From positions 1-5,128 of the forward strand of contig JAUVPN010000207.1 of assembly GCA_030598645.1 (NCBI GenBank): 5,128 bases of DNA, in the 5' to 3' direction. Shown piece by piece: positions 1-5,128 of this stretch (position 1 is the stretch's first letter; every line of letters starts with the position of its first letter). The DNA comes from Hyphomicrobium sp. (GTDB taxonomy: Bacteria; Pseudomonadota; Alphaproteobacteria; Rhizobiales; Hyphomicrobiaceae). The notes under the pieces are model-generated. The model was not told where the DNA came from, did no database searches, and worked only from the letters and a program-made list of their open reading frames with translations. The position numbers and the translations under genes were made by a program.

Positions 1-989
1 GACAGCGACGAGATGAAGGGAATGAGCATGATTCCCATCACTCCACCGGCGACCAACGCACTATTCGGAGCTATATCGAAGCCCATGGCTTGACCGAAGT
101 TGCGTATCGCAGGTGACACGGTCAGCACGGCAAAGAATCCGTAAACGACGGTCGGAATACCGGCGAGTATCTCTAGAAGGGGCTTTATAACCGCACGGAA
201 CTTGGCCGATGCGTACTCGGTCAAGTAAATTGCCGCGAAAAGTCCGATAGGCGTGGCAACCGCCATGGCGATAAGTGCAATCAAGAGCGTACCAGCGAAC
301 ACGGGAATGGCGCCGAAGGCTCCGCCTGCCGTTACTTGGTCTTCGCGGATGGCAATCTGGGGCTCCCAATTCAATCCGGTCAAGAAGTCGACGATCGAGA
401 CTTTGTCGAAGAAGCGTAGCGATTCATAGAGGAGTGACGCGACAATGCCGAACGTCGTGAGAATGGCAATCAACGAGCAGGCGATCATCAGACCACTCAT
501 CACCTTCTCAACAGTGTTCCGCGCCCGGAAACGCGCCGAGATGCGCTGTTGCGCCAGCGCGATCCCGGCAAGCGCGATCGTGATAGCCAGCGCAAACAGC
601 GCCCAATCGGCAATCGTATTCCAGCGGCTGTAGCGCTCAGCTGCGCTTAAGACGAATTCGTCGGACTCGCTGAAGATATTGCCCGCCGCAACTGATTTGA
701 TCTGGCTGATGAGCAGATCGAGCTGCCCTTTGCCAAGACCTTCAACGCGGTCTTTGGGCAGGGTTCCAATCAGCAACCAGTCGATGACGGGACCTTGAAA
801 AAGCAGCCACAAAAGCACGAGAACGAATGAGGGGATGCCGACCAGGGCAGCAACGTACCATCCATGATAGCCCGCCAGCGAGTGCATGCGCACATCGCCT
901 GTTGCCCCTACGGCCAGTGCTTTTCTGTGCCCCAGCGCAAATCCCGCCAGGATGAGAAGCAACAGTGCGAGGAAGAGGTAGCTCAGCAT
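1..989 (-). CDS. pstC: PstC, phosphate ABC transporter permease subunit (C-terminus cut off by window edge)
   Basis: This is an inner-membrane permease subunit which, with PstA, forms the channel of the high-affinity phosphate importer fed by PstS and driven by PstB. The minus-strand reading frame is open for 329 codons from the ATG at 989 to the window edge. An in-frame TAA lies seven codons upstream and no other start codon comes between, so the start is well fixed although no good Shine-Dalgarno is visible. Hydrophobic segments lie at about residues 2-20, 44-65, 126-147, 164-188 and 226-256. The core transport domain begins near GGAFGAIPVFAGTLLIA (222-238). The EAA-type loop that contacts the ATPase follows: EYASAKFRAVIKPLLEILAG (258-277), then IPTVVYGFFAV. 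The first 200 or so residues, with a soluble stretch at 73-122, are an extension absent from enterobacterial PstC and resemble the PstC N-terminal domain of alphaproteobacteria. About a third of the protein should lie outside the window. Confidence 0.93.
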   Translation of the reverse strand, partial: MLSYLFLALLLLILAGFALGHRKALAVGATGDVRMHSLAGYHGWYVAALVGIPSFVLVLLWLLFQGPVIDWLLIGTLPKDRVEGLGKGQLDLLISQIKSVAAGNIFSESDEFVLSAAERYSRWNTIADWALFALAITIALAGIALAQQRISARFRARNTVEKVMSGLMIACSLIAILTTFGIVASLLYESLRFFDKVSIVDFLTGLNWEPQIAIREDQVTAGGAFGAIPVFAGTLLIALIAMAVATPIGLFAAIYLTEYASAKFRAVIKPLLEILAGIPTVVYGFFAVLTVSPAIRNFGQAMGFDIAPNSALVAGGVMGIMLIPFISSL

Positions 990-1063
990 GTCTGGTGCGT
1001 AATGCTCTTATTGGCGACCATTTACCAGCTTCGAAACAACAAACCAGTGTCAGCCCTGATTGG

Positions 1064-1107
1064 AGAGGCGCTACGCTGCAAGGTGAAACAGTCAGCGGCA
1101 CGCCTCT
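1064..1107 (-). other. Intercistronic hairpin 2 (pstS-pstC spacer, pstC-proximal)
   Basis: This is an inverted repeat with a 7-bp outer stem (AGAGGCG at 1064-1070 with CGCCTCT at 1101-1107), a 3x3 internal loop, and a 5-bp inner stem (CGCTG 1074-1078 with CAGCG 1093-1097) closing a 14-base loop. It lies between the pstS stop and the pstC start in the expected transcript. No U-tract follows, so it is more likely an mRNA-stability or processing element than a terminator. The pairing is seen directly. The function is inferred. Confidence 0.5.
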
Positions 1108-1121
1108 AGGACAAAAGAGTG

Positions 1122-1160
1122 GAGACCGGACCCAATTACGTTTTTGTCGGATCCGGTCCC
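1122..1160 (-). terminator. Intercistronic hairpin 1, possible attenuator or 3'-end stabiliser after pstS
   Basis: Beginning 26 bases after the pstS stop, the minus-strand RNA can form 12 contiguous pairs (1149-1160 with 1122-1133) around a 15-base loop. Two of these pairs are G-U wobbles (1159/1123 and 1151/1131). On the plus strand the same positions are A-C mismatches, so the stem is best on the pst transcript. A short UCUUUU run follows 3 bases after the stem, which is weak for an intrinsic terminator. Partial termination, or protection of pstS mRNA from 3' decay, would make PstS more abundant than PstC, as is usual for binding proteins. Confidence 0.55.
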
Positions 1161-1186
1161 TTAAATTCTAAGCTACGCCAACATTC

Positions 1187-2248
1187 TTAGTTGGTCGACA
1201 TCGCCTTGCCGTCGAGGGCTGCCTTCTGCGTCGCCTTCAGCTTGGCGTCGTCGAGGACGACAAGACCGCGCTCGGAAAGATACCCGTCGGCACCCATGGC
1301 TTCGTCGCTGACATACTCCTTGATGAAGTCCTCCATGCCCTTGATCGCCTTGCGGTGCGGGTTCTTGATGTAGATGTAGAGCGGACGCGAGATCGCATAG
1401 TCGCCAGAAGCGATCGTCTCCATCGATGGTTCGGCGCCGCCGATCGAAAGCGGTTGCAGCTTGTCCTGGTTCTCGAACAGGAACGAGTAGCCGAAGATGC
1501 CAACCGCGTTTGGATCGGCGTCAAGACGCTGAACGATCAAGTTATCGTTCTCACCGGCCTCGATGAACGGCCCGTCCGTGCGCATTGCTGTGCACTCAGC
1601 CTTGTACATCTTCTTAAAAGCTTTCTTGTCGCTCCTCATCTCTTCAGCCTTGGCCTTCCAGTAAGGCAGCTTGCCCTGCTTACAGACGTAGTGGAAGACG
1701 AGTTCCACGAAGGCGTCGCGCGTGCCCGACGTCGGGGGCGGACCATAAGCGATGATAGCGACGTCCGGCAGCGACTTGTCGATGTCCGACCACTTCTTGT
1801 AGGGGTTCGCAACGAGATTGCCGTCAACCGGCACCTTCGCCGAGAGAGCCTGATAGAGCTGCTCCTTCGTAACATCGATCTTATTGCCCTTACGCGCATT
1901 AGCGACAGAGAGGCCGTCATAGCCGAGCAGAATTTCGGTGATGTCCTCGACGCCGTTCTTCTCGCAGAGCGCACGCTCAGACGAGGTCATTGCGCGCGAA
2001 GCGCCAGTGATATCAGGGTGCGCTTCACCAATGCCTTGGCAAAAACCCTTCATGCCGCCGCCGGTGCCGGTCGATTCGACGGTCGGTGCAGTGCCGCCTT
2101 TCTGAGCGAATTCCTCCGCGACCGCCTGTGTGTATGGGAACACGGTCGACGAACCTACAATCTTGATCTCGCGCGCGGACGCAACGCCAGCGAACGCGAT
2201 TGTGCTAACGACGGTCGCGGCCAAATAGGCGATGAACCTTGTGCTCAC
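1187..2248 (-). CDS. pstS: PstS, periplasmic phosphate-binding protein
   Basis: PstS captures inorganic phosphate in the periplasm and delivers it to the PstCAB transporter. The GTG at 2248 is chosen because AGGAGG (2254-2259) sits five bases before it and the protein then opens with a clean signal peptide: a short basic start (STRF), a hydrophobic core (about 5-23) and cleavage after ASA at residue 25. An in-frame ATG at 2332 would add 28 residues that spoil the signal, and it lies in a GC hairpin. The protein has 353 residues. Phosphate-site motifs are visible: VGSSTVFPY (31-39), ESTGTGGGMKGFCQG (58-72), DITGASRAM (79-87) and PTSGTRDAF (172-180). C70 and C95, and two later cysteines, could form disulfides. 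It is the first gene of the pst operon, preceded by a Pho-box-like site and followed by pstC after a structured spacer. Confidence 0.97.
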   Translation of the reverse strand: MSTRFIAYLAATVVSTIAFAGVASAREIKIVGSSTVFPYTQAVAEEFAQKGGTAPTVESTGTGGGMKGFCQGIGEAHPDITGASRAMTSSERALCEKNGVEDITEILLGYDGLSVANARKGNKIDVTKEQLYQALSAKVPVDGNLVANPYKKWSDIDKSLPDVAIIAYGPPPTSGTRDAFVELVFHYVCKQGKLPYWKAKAEEMRSDKKAFKKMYKAECTAMRTDGPFIEAGENDNLIVQRLDADPNAVGIFGYSFLFENQDKLQPLSIGGAEPSMETIASGDYAISRPLYIYIKNPHRKAIKGMEDFIKEYVSDEAMGADGYLSERGLVVLDDAKLKATQKAALDGKAMSTN

Positions 2249-2253
2249 TCTAA

Positions 2254-2259
2254 CCTCCT
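2254..2259 (-). promoter_or_regulatory. Shine-Dalgarno site of pstS
   Basis: A perfect AGGAGG on the minus strand, five bases upstream of the GTG at 2248. It decides the pstS start against the upstream in-frame ATG at 2332, which has no comparable site. Confidence 0.85.
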
Positions 2260-2324
2260 GATCATAGAAGTGGTTGCGAGAACGAAGCTGATGGAGCTCA
2301 AATGGGCTTCCTTTTACCCCCGCC

Positions 2325-2341
2325 CGGCGCACTTCGCGCCG
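2325..2341 (-). other. Small hairpin in the pstS 5' leader
   Basis: CGGCGC (2325-2330) pairs with GCGCCG (2336-2341) around a 5-base loop, giving a 6-bp all-GC stem in the predicted pstS leader, about 80 bases before the GTG. It may affect leader folding or mRNA stability, but a GC stem this short could be chance. No U-tract follows. Confidence 0.25.
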
Positions 2342-2365
2342 ATAAGCCTCTACTAGACCAGCGCG

Positions 2366-2383
2366 ACTACTCTTTTATGACAG
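2366..2383 (-). promoter_or_regulatory. Candidate Pho box (PhoB site) and promoter of pstS
   Basis: Reading the minus strand from 2383, the sequence is CTGTCATAAAAGAGTAGT. It matches 15 of 18 positions of the E. coli Pho box CTGTCATAWAWCTGTMAY: the first 7-base repeat and the AT spacer are perfect, and the second repeat is degenerate (4 of 7). Eight bases further on, TCTAGT (2357-2352) matches 4 of 6 positions of a -10 hexamer, as expected when PhoB replaces -35 recognition. The site is 118 bases upstream of the pstS start, leaving a leader of about 100 bases. The match is seen directly; binding by PhoB is inferred. Confidence 0.6.
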
Positions 2384-2417
2384 TTTAAAGCATTGAAAAA
2401 TATGAAAAAAGTGAAGC

Positions 2418-2436
2418 AAAAAAAGCGGCGCAGCCG
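2418..2436 (-). terminator. Candidate intrinsic terminator after phoR
   Basis: Eight bases after the phoR stop codon, the minus strand reads CGGC-TGC-GCCG, a 4-bp all-GC stem with a 3-base loop. One C and a run of seven T (2424-2418) follow. The stem is short for a strong terminator, but the T-tract and the position just before the pst promoter fit a transcript end that separates phoR from pstS. Some read-through is likely. Confidence 0.5.
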
Positions 2437-2443
2437 AATCCGG

Positions 2444-3760
2444 TTAGCTGCCCATCCCCAGCTCATCAAAAGTCACGCTAAATGTCGAACCGCCCCCCAA
2501 TTTGGAGGCAATTTTCATCTCAGCACGGTGGCGGTTGAGGATGTGCTTGACGATCGCGAGACCCAGCCCCGTACCGCCTTTTTCCCGGCTCGAGGCCACG
2601 TTGACGCGATAGAAGCGCTCCGTCAGCCGAGGTAAATGCTCACGCGCAATGCCGGGGCCATCGTCGGTGACGCTTACCCAGACTTTTGCGGGCAGCGCCC
2701 CCTTGGGCGGGTCGCGCCCAACGCGGACTTGGATCCTGCCGTCCTCGCGTCCGTACTTGATGGCGTTTTGTACAAGATTCTGAATGACCTGCACGATCTC
2801 CTCGCGCGCACCACGGATACGGGCAGGGGTCTCGTGGCGGTCAAGCGTGATTTCCGCCTTGGTGACATCGGTCAGCGGCTCAAGCGACTGACAGACATAG
2901 GCCGCAGCTTCGTTTAGCTCGACAATGCCGCGTGGCGGCAAGTGAACGCGCATCTCGACGCGGCTCAACGACAGCAAATCATCGATCAGTCGCGTCATCC
3001 GCTCCGCCTGACTTGCCATCAACGGCAAGAAGCGCTCGCGCGCACTTGGGTCTTCACGTGCCGGTCCCTGTAGCGTCTCCACGAAACCGCGCAGTGACGC
3101 AAGCGGAGTTCGCAGCTCATGGCTAGCGTTAGCGATAAAGTCCGCACGCATTTGTGCCAGCCGGTCTTGCTCTGTCAGATCATGAAAGGTGATGAGTAGA
3201 AATGGTGCGGAAAGCGCCGCTGTCCACAACACACGCGAAACGGTTACCGAGACACGACGCTCAACGGGGACGCGCTCGATAAGTTCTACATCAACGCGAT
3301 CGTCCGAAGCCAGCACACTATCGATGGCGCTGATAAGGTCAGGATTGCGCGTGATCTGACTCATAGTTTGACCCACGCGGATTTTTGGAAACAGTTCGGT
3401 GATGAGGCGATTGTGGTGCACCACACAACCTGCGTTATCGAGCGCGAGAACGGCGGCGGGAACCGCATCGATGACAGCCCGCCACCCGTTGCGGTCAAGG
3501 TCGCGCACTTGATTAGCTGATGCGACTGACGTAGCAGGCGTCTCGACAAACACAGAAGTATCGAGCGGCCAAAGCGCGGCCGCTGCCAGCAACAAAATAA
3601 TTGCTCCAAGTGCGGGGACGCTGCCAAGCTGGCCGAGAACGACCAGCAAGGCCATGATGGCGACCCCGGCCGCCAACGGCATCCAGCGGACCTCAAGCTG
3701 CCGTCGAACGCTAAGCCACGCTGCGTTGACCCAGGCCTCAAACTCGGCCTTACGCGCCAT
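2444..3760 (-). CDS. phoR: PhoR, phosphate-regulon sensor histidine kinase
   Basis: PhoR is a membrane histidine kinase that phosphorylates PhoB when phosphate is scarce and is held inactive through Pst and PhoU when phosphate is plentiful. Numbered from ATG 3760 (438 residues), it has two TM helices (about 26-45 and 49-65) with almost no periplasmic loop, typical of PhoR. A PAS-like domain follows (about 90-195), then the H-box ANASHELRTP with the phospho-acceptor His214, a second dimerisation helix, the N-box QNLVQNAIKYG (328-338), the G1 box DDGPGI (366-371), the F-box ERFYRV (381-386) and the G2 box GGTGLGLAIVKHIL (395-408). All catalytic boxes are intact. ATG 3760 is favoured by GGTGGA six bases upstream. 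In-frame alternatives are ATG 3796 and TTG 3823, which add 12 or 21 residues. The gene sits upstream of pstS, is transcribed the same way, and is divergent from ppk2. Confidence 0.95.
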   Translation of the reverse strand: MARKAEFEAWVNAAWLSVRRQLEVRWMPLAAGVAIMALLVVLGQLGSVPALGAIILLLAAAALWPLDTSVFVETPATSVASANQVRDLDRNGWRAVIDAVPAAVLALDNAGCVVHHNRLITELFPKIRVGQTMSQITRNPDLISAIDSVLASDDRVDVELIERVPVERRVSVTVSRVLWTAALSAPFLLITFHDLTEQDRLAQMRADFIANASHELRTPLASLRGFVETLQGPAREDPSARERFLPLMASQAERMTRLIDDLLSLSRVEMRVHLPPRGIVELNEAAAYVCQSLEPLTDVTKAEITLDRHETPARIRGAREEIVQVIQNLVQNAIKYGREDGRIQVRVGRDPPKGALPAKVWVSVTDDGPGIAREHLPRLTERFYRVNVASSREKGGTGLGLAIVKHILNRHRAEMKIASKLGGGSTFSVTFDELGMGS

Positions 3761-3865
3761 CCAGCGTCCACCACTTACTGGCGGCCCAAAGGTCATTCTC
3801 TGCGCTCTGGTTCGTTGCTGCAAACGAGGAGAATACTCATGCTAGATACCGGTCATCGAAGCCAC

Positions 3866-3894
3866 ATTAAAACGTCTTAAACGTTGTGTGTCAT
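3866..3894 (-). promoter_or_regulatory. Candidate sigma70-type promoter of phoR
   Basis: On the minus strand, ATGACA (3894-3889, 5 of 6 to TTGACA) and TTTAAT (3871-3866, 5 of 6 to TATAAT) are separated by exactly 17 bases. The start of transcription would be near 3859, about 100 bases before the ATG at 3760 and about 63 before the ATG at 3796. The -35 lies within GTGTCAT on the opposite strand (3888-3894), a 6-of-7 match to a Pho-box half-site, which could allow autoregulation. The second half-site is not recognisable, so PhoB control is only a possibility. Confidence 0.55.
3867..3884. repeat. Short direct repeat overlapping the phoR -10 region
   Basis: TTAAAACGT (3867-3875) and TTAAACGT (3877-3884) are near-identical and start 10 bases apart, about one helical turn. 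The same bases also hold the inverted pair AACGT/ACGTT (3871-3875, 3881-3885). The repeat covers the -10 and spacer of the predicted phoR promoter, so it could be a regulator site. It is short and AT-rich, so chance is not excluded. Confidence 0.3.
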
Positions 3895-3955
3895 AAGTAC
3901 CCATGAGATCGTTCAGAGCACCACGTACAAATATACCGACATTACTGCGACCACC

Positions 3956-3960
3956 GGGAG
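3956..3960 (+). promoter_or_regulatory. Shine-Dalgarno site of ppk2
   Basis: GGGAG lies six bases before the GTG at 3967 and decides that start over the in-frame ATG at 4006, which has no clear site. I see no convincing plus-strand promoter in the spacer. The best guess, ATGAGA (3903-3908) with TACAAA (3926-3931), matches only 4 of 6 in each box. Confidence 0.65.
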
Positions 3961-3966
3961 ACACCT

Positions 3967-4845
3967 GTGAAGAATGCAAGCAGCAGCAAGACTCGCAAGA
4001 CCGCCATGCCTGCTGATTTCGACATTGATAATCCTGCGCTTTCCCAAAAAATTAGCGAAAAGGCCCTCACTTCCGGCGGTTATCCATATTCTGAGAAGCT
4101 TAAAGCGAAGGCATACAAAAAGGAGCTCTTGCCCCTTCAATTGGAGCTCTTGAAACTCCAGGAGCACGTCCAAGCCTCCGATGAGCGCCTCGTTGTCATT
4201 TTCGAAGGACGCGACACTTCCGGCAAAGGAAGCTGCATCCGCCGCTTCCTGGCACGCCTTAATCCGCGCCACGCGCGTTCCGTCGCCCTGGCCAAACCAA
4301 CCGAGGCCGAACGCGGCGAATGGTACTTCCAGCGCTATGTAAATCACTTACCAACTGAAGGCGACATTTTGCTTTTCGACCGCTCTTGGTACAACCGAGC
4401 CGGCGTTGAACGCGTGATGGAGTTTTGCAACGAAGAGCAAGTCAGCGCTTTTTTAAGAGATGCACCCGAGTTCGAAGCCTTGCTTGTGCGCGATGGTATC
4501 CGCCTGTTCAAAATCTTTCTGACTGTTGGCCGCGAAATGCAGCTTCTGCGTTTTCACGAGCGTCGGCACAATCCGTTCAAGCGGTGGAAGATCACCGACA
4601 TCGATCTCGCTGCAATAGGTAAGTGGGACGACTACACCGAAGCGCAACATGACATGTTTCGCTTTACCCACACGGCTATCTCACCGTGGACGGTGGTGCG
4701 CGCCAACGACCAGCGGCGTGCAAGACTGGAGTCGATCCGCTTGGTGTTGTCGGAAATGGTCTACGCGGGCAAGGATGAGAGCGTGGTGGGTAAACCCGAC
4801 CCTCTGATTGTCGGCTCCGGCCCCGACTTTTTCTATGAGGATTGA
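3967..4845 (+). CDS. ppk2: Polyphosphate kinase 2 (PPK2 family)
   Basis: This cytoplasmic enzyme transfers phosphate between inorganic polyphosphate and nucleotides; PPK2 proteins usually run towards NTP or NDP formation from polyphosphate. It has 292 residues with a GTG start supported by GGGAG. After a polar N-terminus (1-35), the core carries YPYSEKLKAKAYKKEL (39-54), the Walker A loop FEGRDTSGKG (79-88, with D83 and K87), KPTEAERGEWYFQRYVNHLP (110-129), the Walker B ILLFDRSWYNRAGVERVM (134-151) and the lid region RRHNPFKRWKITDID (199-213) followed by KWDDYTEAQHDMF (219-231). Its length and single domain fit the short class I PPK2. Substrate class (NDP or NMP) cannot be fixed from motifs alone. 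The loop continues as GSCIRRF where GG(T/A)IKR is usual. The gene is divergent from phoR across about 200 bases, which suggests a link to the phosphate response. Confidence 0.94.
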   Translation: MKNASSSKTRKTAMPADFDIDNPALSQKISEKALTSGGYPYSEKLKAKAYKKELLPLQLELLKLQEHVQASDERLVVIFEGRDTSGKGSCIRRFLARLNPRHARSVALAKPTEAERGEWYFQRYVNHLPTEGDILLFDRSWYNRAGVERVMEFCNEEQVSAFLRDAPEFEALLVRDGIRLFKIFLTVGREMQLLRFHERRHNPFKRWKITDIDLAAIGKWDDYTEAQHDMFRFTHTAISPWTVVRANDQRRARLESIRLVLSEMVYAGKDESVVGKPDPLIVGSGPDFFYED

Positions 4846-4870
4846 CCGGCTGCTTCGTGTTAGATGGCTT

Positions 4871-4889
4871 GCGCGGTTGCGCGCTTATT
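4871..4889 (+). terminator. Weak candidate terminator downstream of ppk2
   Basis: GCGCG (4871-4875) and CGCGC (4880-4884) form a 5-bp GC stem with a 4-base loop, followed by TTATT, 25 bases after the ppk2 stop. Stem and T-run are both short. It is the only terminator-like structure I see in the ppk2 3' gap (4846-4972), which otherwise shows nothing recognisable. Confidence 0.35.
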
Positions 4890-4972
4890 CCTTGACCTCG
4901 ACGCTGCACGTCCGTCCATGGCCACTTGCGAATTTTTTCACGGAGACACTAAGTGCCGCGGTTCGAATGATT

Positions 4973-5128
4973 TCAGCGCACGATGAGGAGCGGGCACTCT
5001 AGCGCGCGCGCTAGCGGCCGCAGACTGCCCTCGGCCGGGACAGCAAGGCCACCGTACTGCGCTAGGACAATTCCGGGCCGGCGCTGGTGGAGCGCTTCGG
5101 CTAAAGCTGTAGCTTCACCACGTTCCAC
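4973..5128 (-). CDS. C-terminal end of an unidentified protein (N-terminus beyond window)
   Basis: A minus-strand frame is open from the right edge for 51 codons to a TGA at 4975-4973, convergent with ppk2. The peptide reads as a folded-protein C-terminus: an amphipathic helix (EATALAEALHQRR), a hydrophobic strand (PGIVLAQYGG), a second helix (EGSLRPLARALE) and a final strand CPLLIVR. That helix-strand-helix-strand ending with (C)P-hydrophobic-VR resembles the tail of universal-stress-protein-like or other Rossmann-like nucleotide-binding folds. The family is not recognised and that likeness is only an inference. No start is visible because the gene continues outside the window. Confidence 0.5.
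   Translation of the reverse strand: MERGEATALAEALHQRRPGIVLAQYGGLAVPAEGSLRPLARALECPLLIVR
4999..5014. repeat. Perfect 16-bp palindrome CTAGCGCGCGCGCTAG
   Basis: The 16 bases are exactly self-complementary. They fall inside the partial minus-strand reading frame, where they encode Leu-Ala-Arg-Ala-Leu. The alternating purine-pyrimidine core is a consequence of GCG/CGC codons, so a coding origin explains it adequately. A regulatory or structural role is not supported. Confidence 0.4.

Noticed and set aside
742..1101. A 119-codon minus-strand open frame across the pstC start and spacer
   Set aside because: It is out of frame with pstC, which translates cleanly into a permease from 989. The frame is rich in Arg/Pro/Cys and shows no domain.
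2249..2332. Upstream ATG start for pstS at 2332
   Set aside because: It adds 28 charged residues before the signal peptide, lacks a Shine-Dalgarno, and the GTG at 2248 has a perfect AGGAGG at ideal spacing.
1355..2356. A 333-codon plus-strand open frame antisense to pstS
   Set aside because: It mirrors the pstS codons exactly across most of the gene. Its protein has no recognisable domain and is Arg/Leu-rich as expected from the complement of GC-ending codons. pstS has a full set of family motifs and an ideal ribosome site.
3913..4347. A 144-codon minus-strand open frame opposite the ppk2 start
   Set aside because: ppk2 on the plus strand carries all PPK2 motifs over the same bases. The antisense frame has no supporting ribosome site or family likeness.
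4808..5002. A 64-codon plus-strand open frame overlapping the end of ppk2
   Set aside because: It overlaps the ppk2 coding end in another frame, has no ribosome site, and its translation shows no domain-like pattern.
4999..5014. 16-bp palindrome as an operator or recombination site
   Set aside because: It lies inside an open coding frame and is made of GCG/CGC codons flanked by CTA, so coding bias explains it. No second copy is seen in the window.

Overview
The window carries one end of a phosphate-starvation locus from a proteobacterium, most likely an alphaproteobacterium of the Hyphomicrobiales (Rhizobiales) type. This placement is an inference. It rests on the order phoR-pstS-pstC on one strand, a PstC with a long extra N-terminal membrane region, a two-TM/PAS PhoR, moderately high GC and frequent GTG starts. 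No rRNA, tRNA, mobile element or CRISPR array is visible.

Layout, reading the minus strand from right to left: phoR (about 3760 down to 2444) encodes the phosphate-regulon sensor kinase. It is followed by a small GC hairpin with a T7 tract, then a Pho-box-like site (2366-2383), then pstS (2248 down to 1187), the periplasmic phosphate-binding protein. An intercistronic spacer of about 197 bases with two hairpins follows. pstC (989 down to 1) encodes the first permease subunit and runs off the left edge. On the plus strand, divergent from phoR, lies ppk2 (3967-4845), a polyphosphate kinase of the PPK2 family. The phoR-ppk2 spacer holds a well-formed sigma70-type promoter pointing into phoR (-35 at 3889-3894, -10 at 3866-3871, 17-base spacer). 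Convergent to ppk2, at the right edge, is the C-terminal 51 codons of an unidentified minus-strand protein ending in CPLLIVR.

Functionally the genes form a phosphate module. PhoR senses phosphate status, classically through the Pst transporter and PhoU, and phosphorylates PhoB, which would bind the Pho box before pstS. PstS and PstC bring phosphate in, and PPK2 interconverts polyphosphate and nucleotides. pstA, pstB, phoU and phoB are expected beyond the left edge but are not seen here.

The window looks mostly ordinary, and I do not see a novel system. The points most worth a second look are the strand-specific hairpin pair between pstS and pstC, the Pho box, the phoR promoter with its overlapping repeat, and the pairing of ppk2 with phoR.
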